Source: an uncultured Phascolarctobacterium sp.
GTDB taxonomy: Bacteria; Bacillota; Negativicutes; Acidaminococcales; Acidaminococcaceae
NCBI RefSeq assembly: GCF_900770955.1
Contig: NZ_CAAGLX010000013.1
Span: forward strand, 171,480-235,479
DNA: 64,000 nucleotides
Reading direction: 5' to 3'
Of the stretch, positions 9,662 to 17,490 are shown one piece after another. The first letter of the stretch is position 1; every line of letters starts with the position of its first letter. The notes under the pieces were generated by a model. That model worked only from the letters and a program-made list of their open reading frames with translations. It was not told the DNA's origin and made no database searches. Position numbers and translations under genes: made by a program.

Positions 9662-9690
9662 TTGCAGGAAAACGTTTCACAGTGTAGAAT
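9662..9690 (+). promoter_or_regulatory. Predicted sigma-A promoter for hup
   Basis: TTGCAG (9662-9667), 17-base spacer, TAGAAT (9685-9690). The resulting leader of about 90 bases holds a small hairpin (ACGTTAC 9715-9721 with GTTACGT 9725-9731, one mismatch). Confidence 0.6.
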
Positions 9691-9785
9691 ACTATTGCTA
9701 GTTAATTTTGAGTTACGTTACGAAGTTACGTGCTCCGCAAGCATTTGCAATAATAACTAAAGTCATAATTAAGGAGGAATTTTTG

Positions 9786-10064
9786 ATGAACAAGACTGAG
9801 TTAATCGCTGCTGTTGCTGAAAAAGCCGGCTTAACCAAAAAAGATGTTGAGAAAGCTATCACCGCTACTCTGGAAACCGTTAAAGAGGTAGTTGCTAAGG
9901 GTGACAAAGTACAAGTAGTAGGCTTCGGTACTTTTGAAGCACGTGCTCGTAAAGAACGTGAAGGTAAAAACCCGCAAAATGGCGAGAAGGTAGTTATTCC
10001 TGCTGCAACCATCCCTGCTTTCAAAGCTGGCAAAGCTTTCAAGGATGCTGTAAACGCAAAATAA
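9786..10064 (+). CDS. hup: DNA-binding protein HU
   Basis: A 92-aa histone-like HU protein that bends and compacts DNA. The start MNKTELIAAVAEKAGLTKKD and the DNA-binding arm (GFGTFEARARKEREGKNPQ) match the family over its full length. ATG 9786 is chosen because AAGGAGGAA lies 6 bases upstream; an upstream in-frame start at 9708 would add 26 non-HU residues. It has its own promoter and terminator and codon use of a highly expressed gene. It sits where Bacillus carries the small genes yabO-yabQ after mazG. Confidence 0.97.
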   Translation: MNKTELIAAVAEKAGLTKKDVEKAITATLETVKEVVAKGDKVQVVGFGTFEARARKEREGKNPQNGEKVVIPAATIPAFKAGKAFKDAVNAK

Positions 10065-10082
10065 GCTGTTTTAGTGCTTTGG

Positions 10083-10107
10083 GCCCGGCAGCTGCTGCCG
10101 GGCTTTT
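10083..10107 (+). terminator. Terminator after hup
   Basis: GCCCGGCAG (10083-10091) pairs with CTGCCGGGC (10095-10103), followed by TTTT. Confidence 0.85.
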
Positions 10108-10150
10108 CTAAAAATATACTGCAGAATACTCAATGCTGGGGGGCTTTGAT

Positions 10151-10444
10151 ATGGTAAGACGTCGTGTAAGACATAAATCTAAACCTTTTAATGTCTTTAT
10201 GATGCTGCTGTTTGTTGCCTGCCTGTTCGTTATCGGCAAGCAGGAGTATTCTATTTATCAGATTAAACAGGAACAGGCTGCCACACAGCAACGTATTGCT
10301 GCTTTACAAAAACAGAAGACAGAGCTGGAGGCAGAGCGTAAACGTTTGGATGACCCGCGTTATATTGAAAAGCTCGCCCGCGAGGATTACAACATGGTGG
10401 GTAAAGACGAGGTGCCGCTGTTTATAGTTGATGAGAAAAAATAA
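10151..10444 (+). CDS. divIC: Septum formation initiator DivIC/FtsL-like
   Basis: A 97-aa bitopic membrane protein. A basic N-terminus (RRRVRHKSKP) precedes one membrane helix (about residues 14-32) and then a coiled coil (about 36-75) rich in Gln, Glu and Lys, ending with the LAREDYNMVGKDE motif typical of DivIC. It is expected to join the FtsL/FtsB-like divisome complex at the septum. ATG 10151 follows GGGGGG by 8 bases; an in-frame ATG at 10133 lies upstream of that site and is rejected. Position equals divIC in the Bacillus cluster. Confidence 0.85.
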   Translation: MVRRRVRHKSKPFNVFMMLLFVACLFVIGKQEYSIYQIKQEQAATQQRIAALQKQKTELEAERKRLDDPRYIEKLAREDYNMVGKDEVPLFIVDEKK

Positions 10445-10445
10445 G

Positions 10446-10483
10446 GCAGAACAAGAAATGATAGCTTTTGTTCTGCTTTTTTT
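10446..10483 (+). terminator. Terminator after divIC
   Basis: GCAGAACAA (10446-10454) pairs with TTGTTCTGC (10468-10476) and a seven-T run follows. Confidence 0.85.
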
Positions 10484-10484
10484 A

Positions 10485-10514
10485 TTGACACCATGAAAAA
10501 TTAAAGAGTATAAT
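10485..10514 (+). promoter_or_regulatory. Consensus sigma-A promoter for the S1-domain gene
   Basis: TTGACA (10485-10490), 18-base spacer, TATAAT (10509-10514); both hexamers are perfect consensus. It begins right after the divIC terminator and lies about 40 bases before the next start. Confidence 0.8.
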
Positions 10515-10554
10515 ACAAGAGTATTAAGAAATTTTAAGGGGGATTTTTTTCTCG

Positions 10555-11049
10555 ATGTCACTTGAAGTAGGTGCAATTGTAGAGGGTGAAGTTACAGGTA
10601 TCACCAATTTTGGCGCATTTGTCCAACTGCCTGAGGGCAAGGTTGGCCTGATTCACATTTCTGAGGTTTCTAATGTTTATGTAAAAGACGTGCATGACTT
10701 TTTAAAGGAGCACGACAAGGTTAAGGTTAAGGTATTATCTGTAGATGATCGCGGCAAAATCGGTCTGTCTATTAAACAGCTCACTCCGCCGCCTGCAAAT
10801 CCGCAGCCGAGACCGCAGCGTCCGCAAAACGATAACCGCGAGCGCCGCAACAACAATGGTATGCGTCCGCAAGGCGACAATCGTGAACGCCGTGGCGGTA
10901 TGCGCCCGCAAAGCGCAAGACCTATGGCTCCCGTTTCTTTTGAGGATAAATTATCCAAATTCCTGAAAGACAGCGATGACCGTATGCTGGATTTAAAACG
11001 TAATACTGAGTCCAAACGCGGTGGTCGTGGTGCCAGACGTGATAAATAA
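10555..11049 (+). CDS. S1-domain RNA-binding protein (YabR-like)
   Basis: A 164-aa protein with one S1 RNA-binding domain (residues about 4-74: GAIVEGEVTGITNFGAFVQL, VGLIHISEVS, VDDRGKIGLSIK). A low-complexity Pro/Arg/Asn/Gln-rich linker (about 78-125) contains repeated NRERR and MRPQ units. A charged C-terminal tail ends RGGRGARRDK. It resembles Bacillus YabR and general stress protein 13, which associate with ribosomes or RNA; the exact role is unknown. Its own consensus promoter and terminator make it a strong single-gene transcript inside the block. Confidence 0.88.
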   Translation: MSLEVGAIVEGEVTGITNFGAFVQLPEGKVGLIHISEVSNVYVKDVHDFLKEHDKVKVKVLSVDDRGKIGLSIKQLTPPPANPQPRPQRPQNDNRERRNNNGMRPQGDNRERRGGMRPQSARPMAPVSFEDKLSKFLKDSDDRMLDLKRNTESKRGGRGARRDK

Positions 11050-11071
11050 GCAAGCTGGTAATTGATGAAAT

Positions 11072-11093
11072 GGCACTCCTGTGAGTGCCTTTT
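11072..11093 (+). terminator. Terminator after the S1-domain gene
   Basis: GGCACTC (11072-11078) pairs with GAGTGCC (11083-11089) across CTGT, followed by TTTTCTTTT. Confidence 0.7.
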
Positions 11094-11154
11094 CTTTTAT
11101 AGCATAGAAAAATTTTATATGACACGTTTGAACCGCTGCTGAAGGAGATATGCT

Positions 11155-12141
11155 ATGAGGCAGATTGCACCTGCAGTCTATAAGCTGCGCAAAACAATTA
11201 AAAATTTGCTGCGACCTGAGGCTCACTACCTGCTGGCAGTAAGCGGTGGCGCCGATTCCCTGGCTTTGGCACATGCCTGCGCTGCCTTGGCGGCTCAGGG
11301 CTGGGGAAGCTACAGTGTCTGTCACGTTGAGCATGGACTGCGCGGCGAAGAGGCTCTGCGCGATATGCAGGCAGTACAGCGTGCCTGCAAGGCTTGGGGC
11401 CTGCCCTGCTTTACGGAGCATGTGCAGGCTGCAGTATATGCGGCGCAGAACCGTCTTTCTACCGAAGATGCCGCACGCCGTCTGCGCTATGCAGCACTGA
11501 GGCGCATAGCGGCGCAGCAGGGCGCCGCAGCTATTGTTACGGCGCATCATGAAGGTGACCAGGCGGAAACGCTGCTCTTAAGGCTGCTGCGCGGCGCAGG
11601 CCTGCAGGGACTTGCCGGGATGCGTACGCAGCAGGGTGATATCATCAGACCGCTGCTGACCTTACCGAAAAGCCTGCTGGAGGAATACTGCAGCGAAGAA
11701 GGCATTGAAGTATGCTTTGACAGCACCAATGCCGATACGGCGTATACGCGCAACCGTGTGCGGCTGGAGCTGCTGCCGTATCTGGAGCGCAGCTTTAACC
11801 CCTCTGTGGTGCCTTCGCTGGCGCGGACTGCTGCCTTGCTGGCGCAGGATGCGGAATGTCTGGAGCAAATGGCTGACGCTGCTTACAGGCAGCTGGTGCG
11901 CATGCAGGAGGATGCTTTAAGTCTGCCGGTGACGCAGCTTGCGGCACTGCACAGTGCCGTAAGGCTGAGAATATTGCGGCGCGCGTATTTTGAGCTGGGC
12001 GGTGAGGAGTTGTCCTTCGAGCGTAGCCAGGCCATTGATGCGCTGCTGCTCAGACGTAGCGGCGGCAAGCTTATCCAGCTGTCGCAGGGAATCAACGTAG
12101 TCTATAAAAATAAACAACTCATTTTTACTAAAAAAATATAG
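11155..12141 (+). CDS. tilS: tRNA(Ile)-lysidine synthetase
   Basis: TilS attaches lysine to C34 of tRNA-Ile(CAU), so that it reads AUA. The N-type ATP pyrophosphatase P-loop SGGADS is at residues 30-35, followed by HVEHGLRG and TAHHEGDQAET, then a TilS substrate-binding domain (LSFERSQAIDALL, GGKLIQL) at the end. At 328 aa it is much shorter than the Bacillus (about 470) or E. coli (about 430) enzymes and seems to lack the C-terminal domain, as in the Aquifex type. GAAGGAGATA is a good ribosome site. It lies in the Bacillus order next to hpt. Confidence 0.92.
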   Translation: MRQIAPAVYKLRKTIKNLLRPEAHYLLAVSGGADSLALAHACAALAAQGWGSYSVCHVEHGLRGEEALRDMQAVQRACKAWGLPCFTEHVQAAVYAAQNRLSTEDAARRLRYAALRRIAAQQGAAAIVTAHHEGDQAETLLLRLLRGAGLQGLAGMRTQQGDIIRPLLTLPKSLLEEYCSEEGIEVCFDSTNADTAYTRNRVRLELLPYLERSFNPSVVPSLARTAALLAQDAECLEQMADAAYRQLVRMQEDALSLPVTQLAALHSAVRLRILRRAYFELGGEELSFERSQAIDALLLRRSGGKLIQLSQGINVVYKNKQLIFTKKI

Positions 12142-12161
12142 AGTATAAGGAGAATGGAAAA

Positions 12162-12704
12162 ATGCATGACGATATTAAACAGGTTTTGCTGACTAAAGAA
12201 GAAATTGATACCCGCGTACAGGAAATGGGCAAGCAGATTGCAGCTGATTATGCAGACAAGGATTTAGTTGTCATTGTTCTGCTGAAGGGTGCTGCCTGGT
12301 TTGCTACCGACCTTACCCGTGCTATCGATATGCCGCTGCGCGTAGATTTCATGGTTGCTTCCTCCTACGGCAACGGAACAACCACCAGCGGCAGCGTTAA
12401 GGTTAAGCTCGATATCAGCGAGGATATCAAAGGCAAGGACGTACTGCTGATTGATGATATCATTGACAGTGGCGTAACCTTTGCTTCTATTACCGATATG
12501 CTGCGCCACTACAAGCCCGCAACATTGAAAACCGCTGCTCTGTGCGACAAGGCTGAGCGTCGTGTAAACGGTCTGGAGGCTGATTACGTAGGCTTTAAAA
12601 TTCCTGACGAATTCGTTGTAGGCTATGGCCTGGATTACGCGGGTGATTACCGCAATCTGCCGTTTATCGGCATCCTGAAGCCTGCTGTATATGCACGCAA
12701 ATAA
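12162..12704 (+). CDS. hpt: Hypoxanthine phosphoribosyltransferase
   Basis: A 180-aa type I phosphoribosyltransferase that makes IMP or GMP from hypoxanthine or guanine and PRPP (purine salvage). The PRPP-binding motif DVLLIDDIIDSGVT is at residues 93-106 and the flexible-loop region SSYGNGTTTSG at about 68-77. It follows tilS by 20 bases with an AAGGAGAA ribosome site, and ftsH follows, as in Bacillus. It complements the de novo purine genes at 30-36 kb. Confidence 0.95.
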   Translation: MHDDIKQVLLTKEEIDTRVQEMGKQIAADYADKDLVVIVLLKGAAWFATDLTRAIDMPLRVDFMVASSYGNGTTTSGSVKVKLDISEDIKGKDVLLIDDIIDSGVTFASITDMLRHYKPATLKTAALCDKAERRVNGLEADYVGFKIPDEFVVGYGLDYAGDYRNLPFIGILKPAVYARK

Positions 12705-12793
12705 TAGCCTATAAATTGCATAAAACAGTTGCCAGTTTTTCCTATCTATAATATAATTAAATATTATGAGCAAAGTGGAAGGAGGCTACGTGC

Positions 12794-14749
12794 TTGAATA
12801 AATTTTTTAAGAACGTACTTTTTTATCTGCTGATTATCATGGTAATTATCTGGATGTTTGACCTTTACGGGGAAAAGAATTCCAAGCCTGCCGATATAAG
12901 CTATACCAGCTTTATGCAGCATGTGCAGCAGGATGAAATCAAACAGGTAACTATTGTTGATAACGTTATCAGCGGTAAATTAAAGGATGGCAAGGAATTT
13001 TCTACCGTTGCGCCTAACGACAGCAAGCTGGTAGAAAAGCTGGAAGCAAAGAAAGTAGACATTAAGGCAGAGCTGCCGCCGCAGCCACCTTGGTGGATGA
13101 GCATTCTCAGTTCTATTTTGCCGATGCTGATTATTGTAGGCCTGTGGTTCATGCTGATGAATCAGGGTGGTGCCGGCGGCGGCAAGGTGATGAACTTTGG
13201 CAAGAGCCGTGCGCGTCGCTACGATGAGGAAAAACTGAAGATAACCTTTAAGGATGTTGCCGGTGCTGATGAAGCCAAGCAGGAGCTGGAAGAGGTTGTC
13301 GAATTCCTGAAGCATCCGCAGAAGTATAATGATCTGGGAGCTAAGATTCCTAAAGGTGTTTTGTTATACGGGCCTCCGGGTACAGGCAAAACATTGTTGG
13401 CGAAAGCAGTTGCCGGTGAAGCGGGCGTTCCGTTCTTCAGCATTTCCGGTTCTGACTTCGTAGAAATGTTTGTCGGTGTCGGCGCATCTCGTGTACGCGA
13501 TTTGTTCGACCAGGCAAAGAAAAGTGCACCCTGCATCGTATTTATCGATGAAATTGATGCTGTAGGCCGTCAGCGCGGCGCAGGTCTTGGCGGTGGCCAT
13601 GACGAGCGCGAGCAGACTCTGAACCAGTTGCTGGTTGAGATGGACGGTTTCAGTGCTAACGAAGGCATCATTATGATTGCCGCAACTAACCGTCCGGATA
13701 TTCTGGACCCGGCGCTGCTGCGTCCCGGCCGTTTCGACCGTCAGATTGTAGTAGACCGTCCCGATATCAAGGGCCGTACCGAAATCCTGAAGGTACATGT
13801 TAAAGGCAAGCCTGTAGGACCGGATGTAAATCTGGACGTAATCGCTCAGCGTACTCCCGGCTTTACCGGTGCCGATTTATCCAACCTGGTTAATGAGGCT
13901 GCGCTGCTGACTGCCCGTAAGGACAAGAAAGCTATTAATATGCCGGAAATGGAAGAGGCTGCCGAGCGTGTTATCATGGGACCGGAGCGTAAGAGCCGTG
14001 TCATCAGTGATAAGGAAAAACGCCTGACTGCTTACCATGAAGGCGGTCATACCATCGTTGGTATGTTGCTTGAGCATACCGACCCTGTACATAAGGTTAC
14101 TATCATTCCGCGTGGCCGTGCCGGCGGTTATACTCTGAGCCTGCCGAAGGAAGATAAGTATTATGCAACCCGCAGCGAAATGCTCGATGAGCTGAAAGTG
14201 CTGCTGGGCGGCCGTGTTGCCGAAGCTCTTGTGCTGAAGGAAATCTCCAGTGGTGCCAGCAATGATCTGCAGCGTGCAACTCAATTGGCACGCCAGATGA
14301 TTTGCGAATACGGCATGAGTGAGAACATCGGTCCCGTAACCTTTGGTCATCGTCAGGATCAGGTATTCCTGGGCCGCGATATTGCCCGCGACAAGGATTA
14401 CAGTGAAGAAGTGGCAGCTGAAATTGATAAAGAGGTACGCTCCTTTATGGAAGATGCCTACGCTGCTACCGAAAAGCTGCTGTCTGACAATATTGATAAG
14501 CTGCATGTGATTGCTAAGGCTCTGATGGAGAAGGAAACTCTGGAAGAGGAAGAAATCAATCAGCTGGTAAAATACGGTCATATTCTTACTGCAGAAGAAA
14601 AGCTGCAATTAGTACAGCAATCTGTTGTGGATGAGGAAGCAACTGTTGCTGCTGCTGCTGAAGCTGACGCAAAGGCTGAAGCTCCTGCTGCTGAAGCAGG
14701 TGCTTCTGAAGCTGCTGCAAATGCAGGCGGAGAAGCACCCAAAGAATAA
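12794..14749 (+). CDS. ftsH: ATP-dependent zinc metalloprotease FtsH
   Basis: Membrane-bound AAA protease (651 aa) that degrades unstable and misassembled membrane proteins. Two N-terminal membrane helices (about 5-24 and 105-123) flank an extracytoplasmic segment. Walker A GPPGTGKT is at 193-200, Walker B FIDEIDA follows, and the zinc-binding HEGGH is at 415-419; most relatives have HEAGH, but the metal ligands are intact. The tail (about 613-651) is Ala/Glu rich. The start is TTG at 12794, 7 bases after GGAGG; no ATG or GTG fits. It closes the mfd-ftsH block. Confidence 0.96.
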   Translation: MNKFFKNVLFYLLIIMVIIWMFDLYGEKNSKPADISYTSFMQHVQQDEIKQVTIVDNVISGKLKDGKEFSTVAPNDSKLVEKLEAKKVDIKAELPPQPPWWMSILSSILPMLIIVGLWFMLMNQGGAGGGKVMNFGKSRARRYDEEKLKITFKDVAGADEAKQELEEVVEFLKHPQKYNDLGAKIPKGVLLYGPPGTGKTLLAKAVAGEAGVPFFSISGSDFVEMFVGVGASRVRDLFDQAKKSAPCIVFIDEIDAVGRQRGAGLGGGHDEREQTLNQLLVEMDGFSANEGIIMIAATNRPDILDPALLRPGRFDRQIVVDRPDIKGRTEILKVHVKGKPVGPDVNLDVIAQRTPGFTGADLSNLVNEAALLTARKDKKAINMPEMEEAAERVIMGPERKSRVISDKEKRLTAYHEGGHTIVGMLLEHTDPVHKVTIIPRGRAGGYTLSLPKEDKYYATRSEMLDELKVLLGGRVAEALVLKEISSGASNDLQRATQLARQMICEYGMSENIGPVTFGHRQDQVFLGRDIARDKDYSEEVAAEIDKEVRSFMEDAYAATEKLLSDNIDKLHVIAKALMEKETLEEEEINQLVKYGHILTAEEKLQLVQQSVVDEEATVAAAAEADAKAEAPAAEAGASEAAANAGGEAPKE

Positions 14750-14761
14750 TAGCAAAAAATT

Positions 14762-14794
14762 AACGCTCGCGTTCGAAAGAACGCGGGCGTTTTT
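14762..14794. terminator. Terminator between ftsH and the lysR gene
   Basis: AACGCTCGCGTTC (14762-14774) pairs with GAACGCGGGCGTT (14779-14791) over a GAAA loop, then TTT. It ends just before the stop of the convergent gene and may serve both strands. Confidence 0.85.
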
Positions 14795-14798
14795 GCGT

Positions 14799-15680
14799 TT
14801 AGTTAAAATTTCGGAAAAACTCCAGGAATCTCTCCGCCGCAGGCGTCAACCTATGCTCCTTACTCCAATACAATGTCTGATCAAAGTGCAGCTTGCTATC
14901 AACCACCTGCCGCCGCACCATCCCCAGCGGCACCGCATCACTCTCCAACGCCGCAACAACCGCAACCCCAAGGCCGCTTGTCGCAAAAGTAAGCGCACTC
15001 TCCGCCGTAGTAGCAATAAAAGCAACATTCGGCTTCACCGCATACGCCTTAAATACACTGCGTAAAAGCGCATAACTGCCGTAATTACAGCACAAGGGCA
15101 CACCTGCCAAATCCTCCGGCGTAAGCGCACCTCCTCCTGCCCACGGACACTCAAACGCAGCATTGCAGAAAGCATAAAAATTTTCCTGCTGCACCTTAAT
15201 AGTAGCAAAATTATGTGCCGCAGGCAGCGGTGCATTAGCAAAGGCAAAATCAATATTGCCAGCCTCCAACTGCTGTTGCTGCTGTTCTACCGTAGCATCG
15301 TGAAACTGATAGCTGATGCCGGGATTTTCCTTGGCAAAGGGAATAAGATAATTCCTCAGAAAATAGTCTGTACGCACATGTGACACGCTGAAGCGCAGCG
15401 TACCGGCGGCACGCTGGCTGAAGGCCTGCATACGCAGGCTGATATCATCCTCCGTATTGCACAGCTGACGCGCCTGCTGCAAAAAGGTTTCCCCTGCCTC
15501 CGTCAGCTCGATGTGGCGCTTACCACGCTGCATTTTGAAAAGCTGCACGCCATAATTCCTTTCGATAGACTTCATCTGTGCGCTGAGAGCCGGCTGTACA
15601 ATCCCCAAATGCTTGGCCGCGGCGCTGAGATTGCCTGTTTCGGCAACAGTGATAAAGTTTCTGTAAAATGCGAAATCCAT
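14799..15680 (-). CDS. LysR-family transcriptional regulator
   Basis: A 293-aa LysR regulator. An N-terminal winged helix-turn-helix (residues about 1-60: FITVAETGNLSAAAKHLGIVQPALS) is followed by a LysR substrate-binding domain. It is transcribed away from the DASS transporter gene, the classic arrangement for a LysR protein that controls its neighbour and itself. The 150-base gap holds a TGATTA-TAT-TAATCA dyad (15710-15724) near its own start and a large inverted repeat over the transporter promoter. AAGGAGA precedes the ATG. The ligand is unknown; a carboxylate would fit the neighbour. Confidence 0.92.
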   Translation of the reverse strand: MDFAFYRNFITVAETGNLSAAAKHLGIVQPALSAQMKSIERNYGVQLFKMQRGKRHIELTEAGETFLQQARQLCNTEDDISLRMQAFSQRAAGTLRFSVSHVRTDYFLRNYLIPFAKENPGISYQFHDATVEQQQQQLEAGNIDFAFANAPLPAAHNFATIKVQQENFYAFCNAAFECPWAGGGALTPEDLAGVPLCCNYGSYALLRSVFKAYAVKPNVAFIATTAESALTFATSGLGVAVVAALESDAVPLGMVRRQVVDSKLHFDQTLYWSKEHRLTPAAERFLEFFRNFN

Positions 15681-15735
15681 AGCAGTATCTCCTTAAATAT
15701 CAAAAAATATGATTATATTAATCAAAATAAAGTCT

Positions 15736-15772
15736 TTTACTTAATTATAGAACGGGAGTAGAATTAAGTAAA
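15736..15772 (+). promoter_or_regulatory. Promoter and palindromic operator for the DASS transporter
   Basis: TTTACT (15736-15741), 17-base spacer, TAGAAT (15759-15764). A perfect 11-bp inverted repeat, TTTACTTAATT (15736-15746) and AATTAAGTAAA (15762-15772), brackets the promoter, so a dimeric regulator bound there would cover both hexamers. Confidence 0.6.
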
Positions 15773-15832
15773 TAAAAAAAATAGAATTAAACTTCTATTG
15801 AACTTGTGAACTTGGAGAGGAAGCTGTTATTT

Positions 15833-17245
15833 ATGAAAAAACACCGTTCGTTGAACGTTTTATCGGGACCATTACTTTTTTTGGCCGTCCTGCTTGTATT
15901 GGCGCCTGTGATTGAATTTAAGCAGGCAGCTGCCATGGCCACGATTTTCTGGATGGGTCTGTGGTGGGTGCTGCGTCCGGTAAATATCGCCGTCACCTCG
16001 CTGCTGCCGATTCCCCTGAACGCCATCTTCGGCATGGTACCGATGGACGGTATTATCAGCAAATATTTTTCGGAAATCGTCGTGCTGCTGGTCGGCAGTG
16101 ATCTTATCAGTCTGGTGTGGGAAAAAACACATCTTGATAAACGTCTGGCGATTAAAAGCCTTTGCGGCTTGGGAACGTCTATGCGCGAGCAGATTTGTGT
16201 CTGGCTGGTAGCTTCAACGCTGCTGTCCATCTTTTTGCCTAACGTTGTTGTAGTTATGATTCTGCTGCCGGTGGCTGTAAGCATGCTGCGCTTTTTGGGG
16301 CAGGCGCAGATTACTGATAATCCTGTAGCGACGCCTATTCTGCTTGCCATCGTCTGGGGCGCAGGCTTCGGTGGCTTCGGCTCGCCCTTAGGCAGCAGCT
16401 CTAACCTGGTAGCAATCAGCTATCTGGAAAAGCTCACGGGACACGAATTCATGTATGTGGATTGGGTTATCCGCTTTCTGCCGCTGCTGTTCATCATTAT
16501 GCTGCTTATTCTTGCTTATTTGCTGCGTTTACCGCTGCCGATTAAGCGCCTGGACGGTGGCAAGGAATATTTCCGCGCTGCCTATGCCAAGCTCGGGCCG
16601 ATGAGCCGCGGTGAAAAATCAGGACTGTGGCTTTTTGTTCTCGCAACAGGTCTGGCCTTCGTCCGTCCGCTTTATGTACAGTATCTGCCGCTGATGAAGC
16701 CTGCCTATGTATTCTTCACCTTCGGTATGCTCACCTTTATGCTGCGCAACGAAACAGGCCAGCTGCTTCTGACATGGCGTGAAGCAGAAAAGGGCATTAT
16801 GTGGGGTATGATATTCCTTTTTTCCGGCGGTTTGGCGTTGGGCCAGCTTATTACAAAAACAGGTGCGGCAACACAGATTGCCAAGGTAATTACGCTGCTG
16901 CCGTTGAGCGGTGGCTGGGAAACGATGTTCAGCCTGACACTGTTTGCTACCTTCCTGACGGAAATCAGCAGCAATACCGCGGCGGCCTCCATCTCGATTC
17001 CTGTAGTAGAAAGTATTTCGCAGCAGCTGGGGCTGAATCCTATTCCTTATATCCTGACCTCGATTGTTGCTGTAAACTGCGCCTTTATTCTGCCGGTAAG
17101 CACGCGTGCCGTGGGTGTAACCTATGGCCTGAATCCTGACGATTTACTGAAAAACGGTATCAGGCTTTCGGCAATCTGCATGCTGCTCGTCAGTGTGCTT
17201 GGCTGTATCTGCATGCACTTCTGGAGTCTGTTCAGCTATCTTTAA
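15833..17245 (+). CDS. DASS-family divalent anion:sodium symporter
   Basis: A 470-aa transporter with about 12 membrane helices from the SLC13/DASS family, which carries dicarboxylates, citrate or sulfate with sodium. The second-half signature TEISSNTAAASISIPV and the preceding NVVVVMILLPVAV, with the GSPLGSSSNLVAI hairpin, mark the family. ATG 15833 follows GGAGAGGA by 11 bases; the in-frame GTG at 15806 lies before that site. A divergent LysR gene and an operator-like dyad suggest substrate-controlled expression. Succinate uptake would suit a Phascolarctobacterium-like organism, but the substrate cannot be read from sequence. Confidence 0.87.
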   Translation: MKKHRSLNVLSGPLLFLAVLLVLAPVIEFKQAAAMATIFWMGLWWVLRPVNIAVTSLLPIPLNAIFGMVPMDGIISKYFSEIVVLLVGSDLISLVWEKTHLDKRLAIKSLCGLGTSMREQICVWLVASTLLSIFLPNVVVVMILLPVAVSMLRFLGQAQITDNPVATPILLAIVWGAGFGGFGSPLGSSSNLVAISYLEKLTGHEFMYVDWVIRFLPLLFIIMLLILAYLLRLPLPIKRLDGGKEYFRAAYAKLGPMSRGEKSGLWLFVLATGLAFVRPLYVQYLPLMKPAYVFFTFGMLTFMLRNETGQLLLTWREAEKGIMWGMIFLFSGGLALGQLITKTGAATQIAKVITLLPLSGGWETMFSLTLFATFLTEISSNTAAASISIPVVESISQQLGLNPIPYILTSIVAVNCAFILPVSTRAVGVTYGLNPDDLLKNGIRLSAICMLLVSVLGCICMHFWSLFSYL

Positions 17246-17272
17246 TTAAGCATTAATGAAGCCTTCTTTATT

Positions 17273-17315
17273 TACTCCCTTGTCATTGCTGGGATGACGG
17301 GGGAGTATTTTTTTT
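17273..17315 (+). terminator. Terminator after the DASS transporter
   Basis: TACTCCC and GTCAT (17273-17286) pair with ATGAC and GGGAGTA (17294-17307), followed by eight T. The rest of the gap to 17490 is AT-rich; I see no clear feature there beyond the next gene's ribosome site. Confidence 0.85.
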
Positions 17316-17490
17316 GCATAGAATTGTGGAGAAGTATGCTTGAAAATGATGCAAAACAGCGGAAATATGAGGAAAATAGAATTTTTTTGTAAAATCGCTG
17401 ATTTTAGTGCAATTTTTGCTATACAAACACGGTTTTTTGTAGTAAAATCATATCACAAGAAATTTTGGCGGAACGGAAGGTTCCACACAT

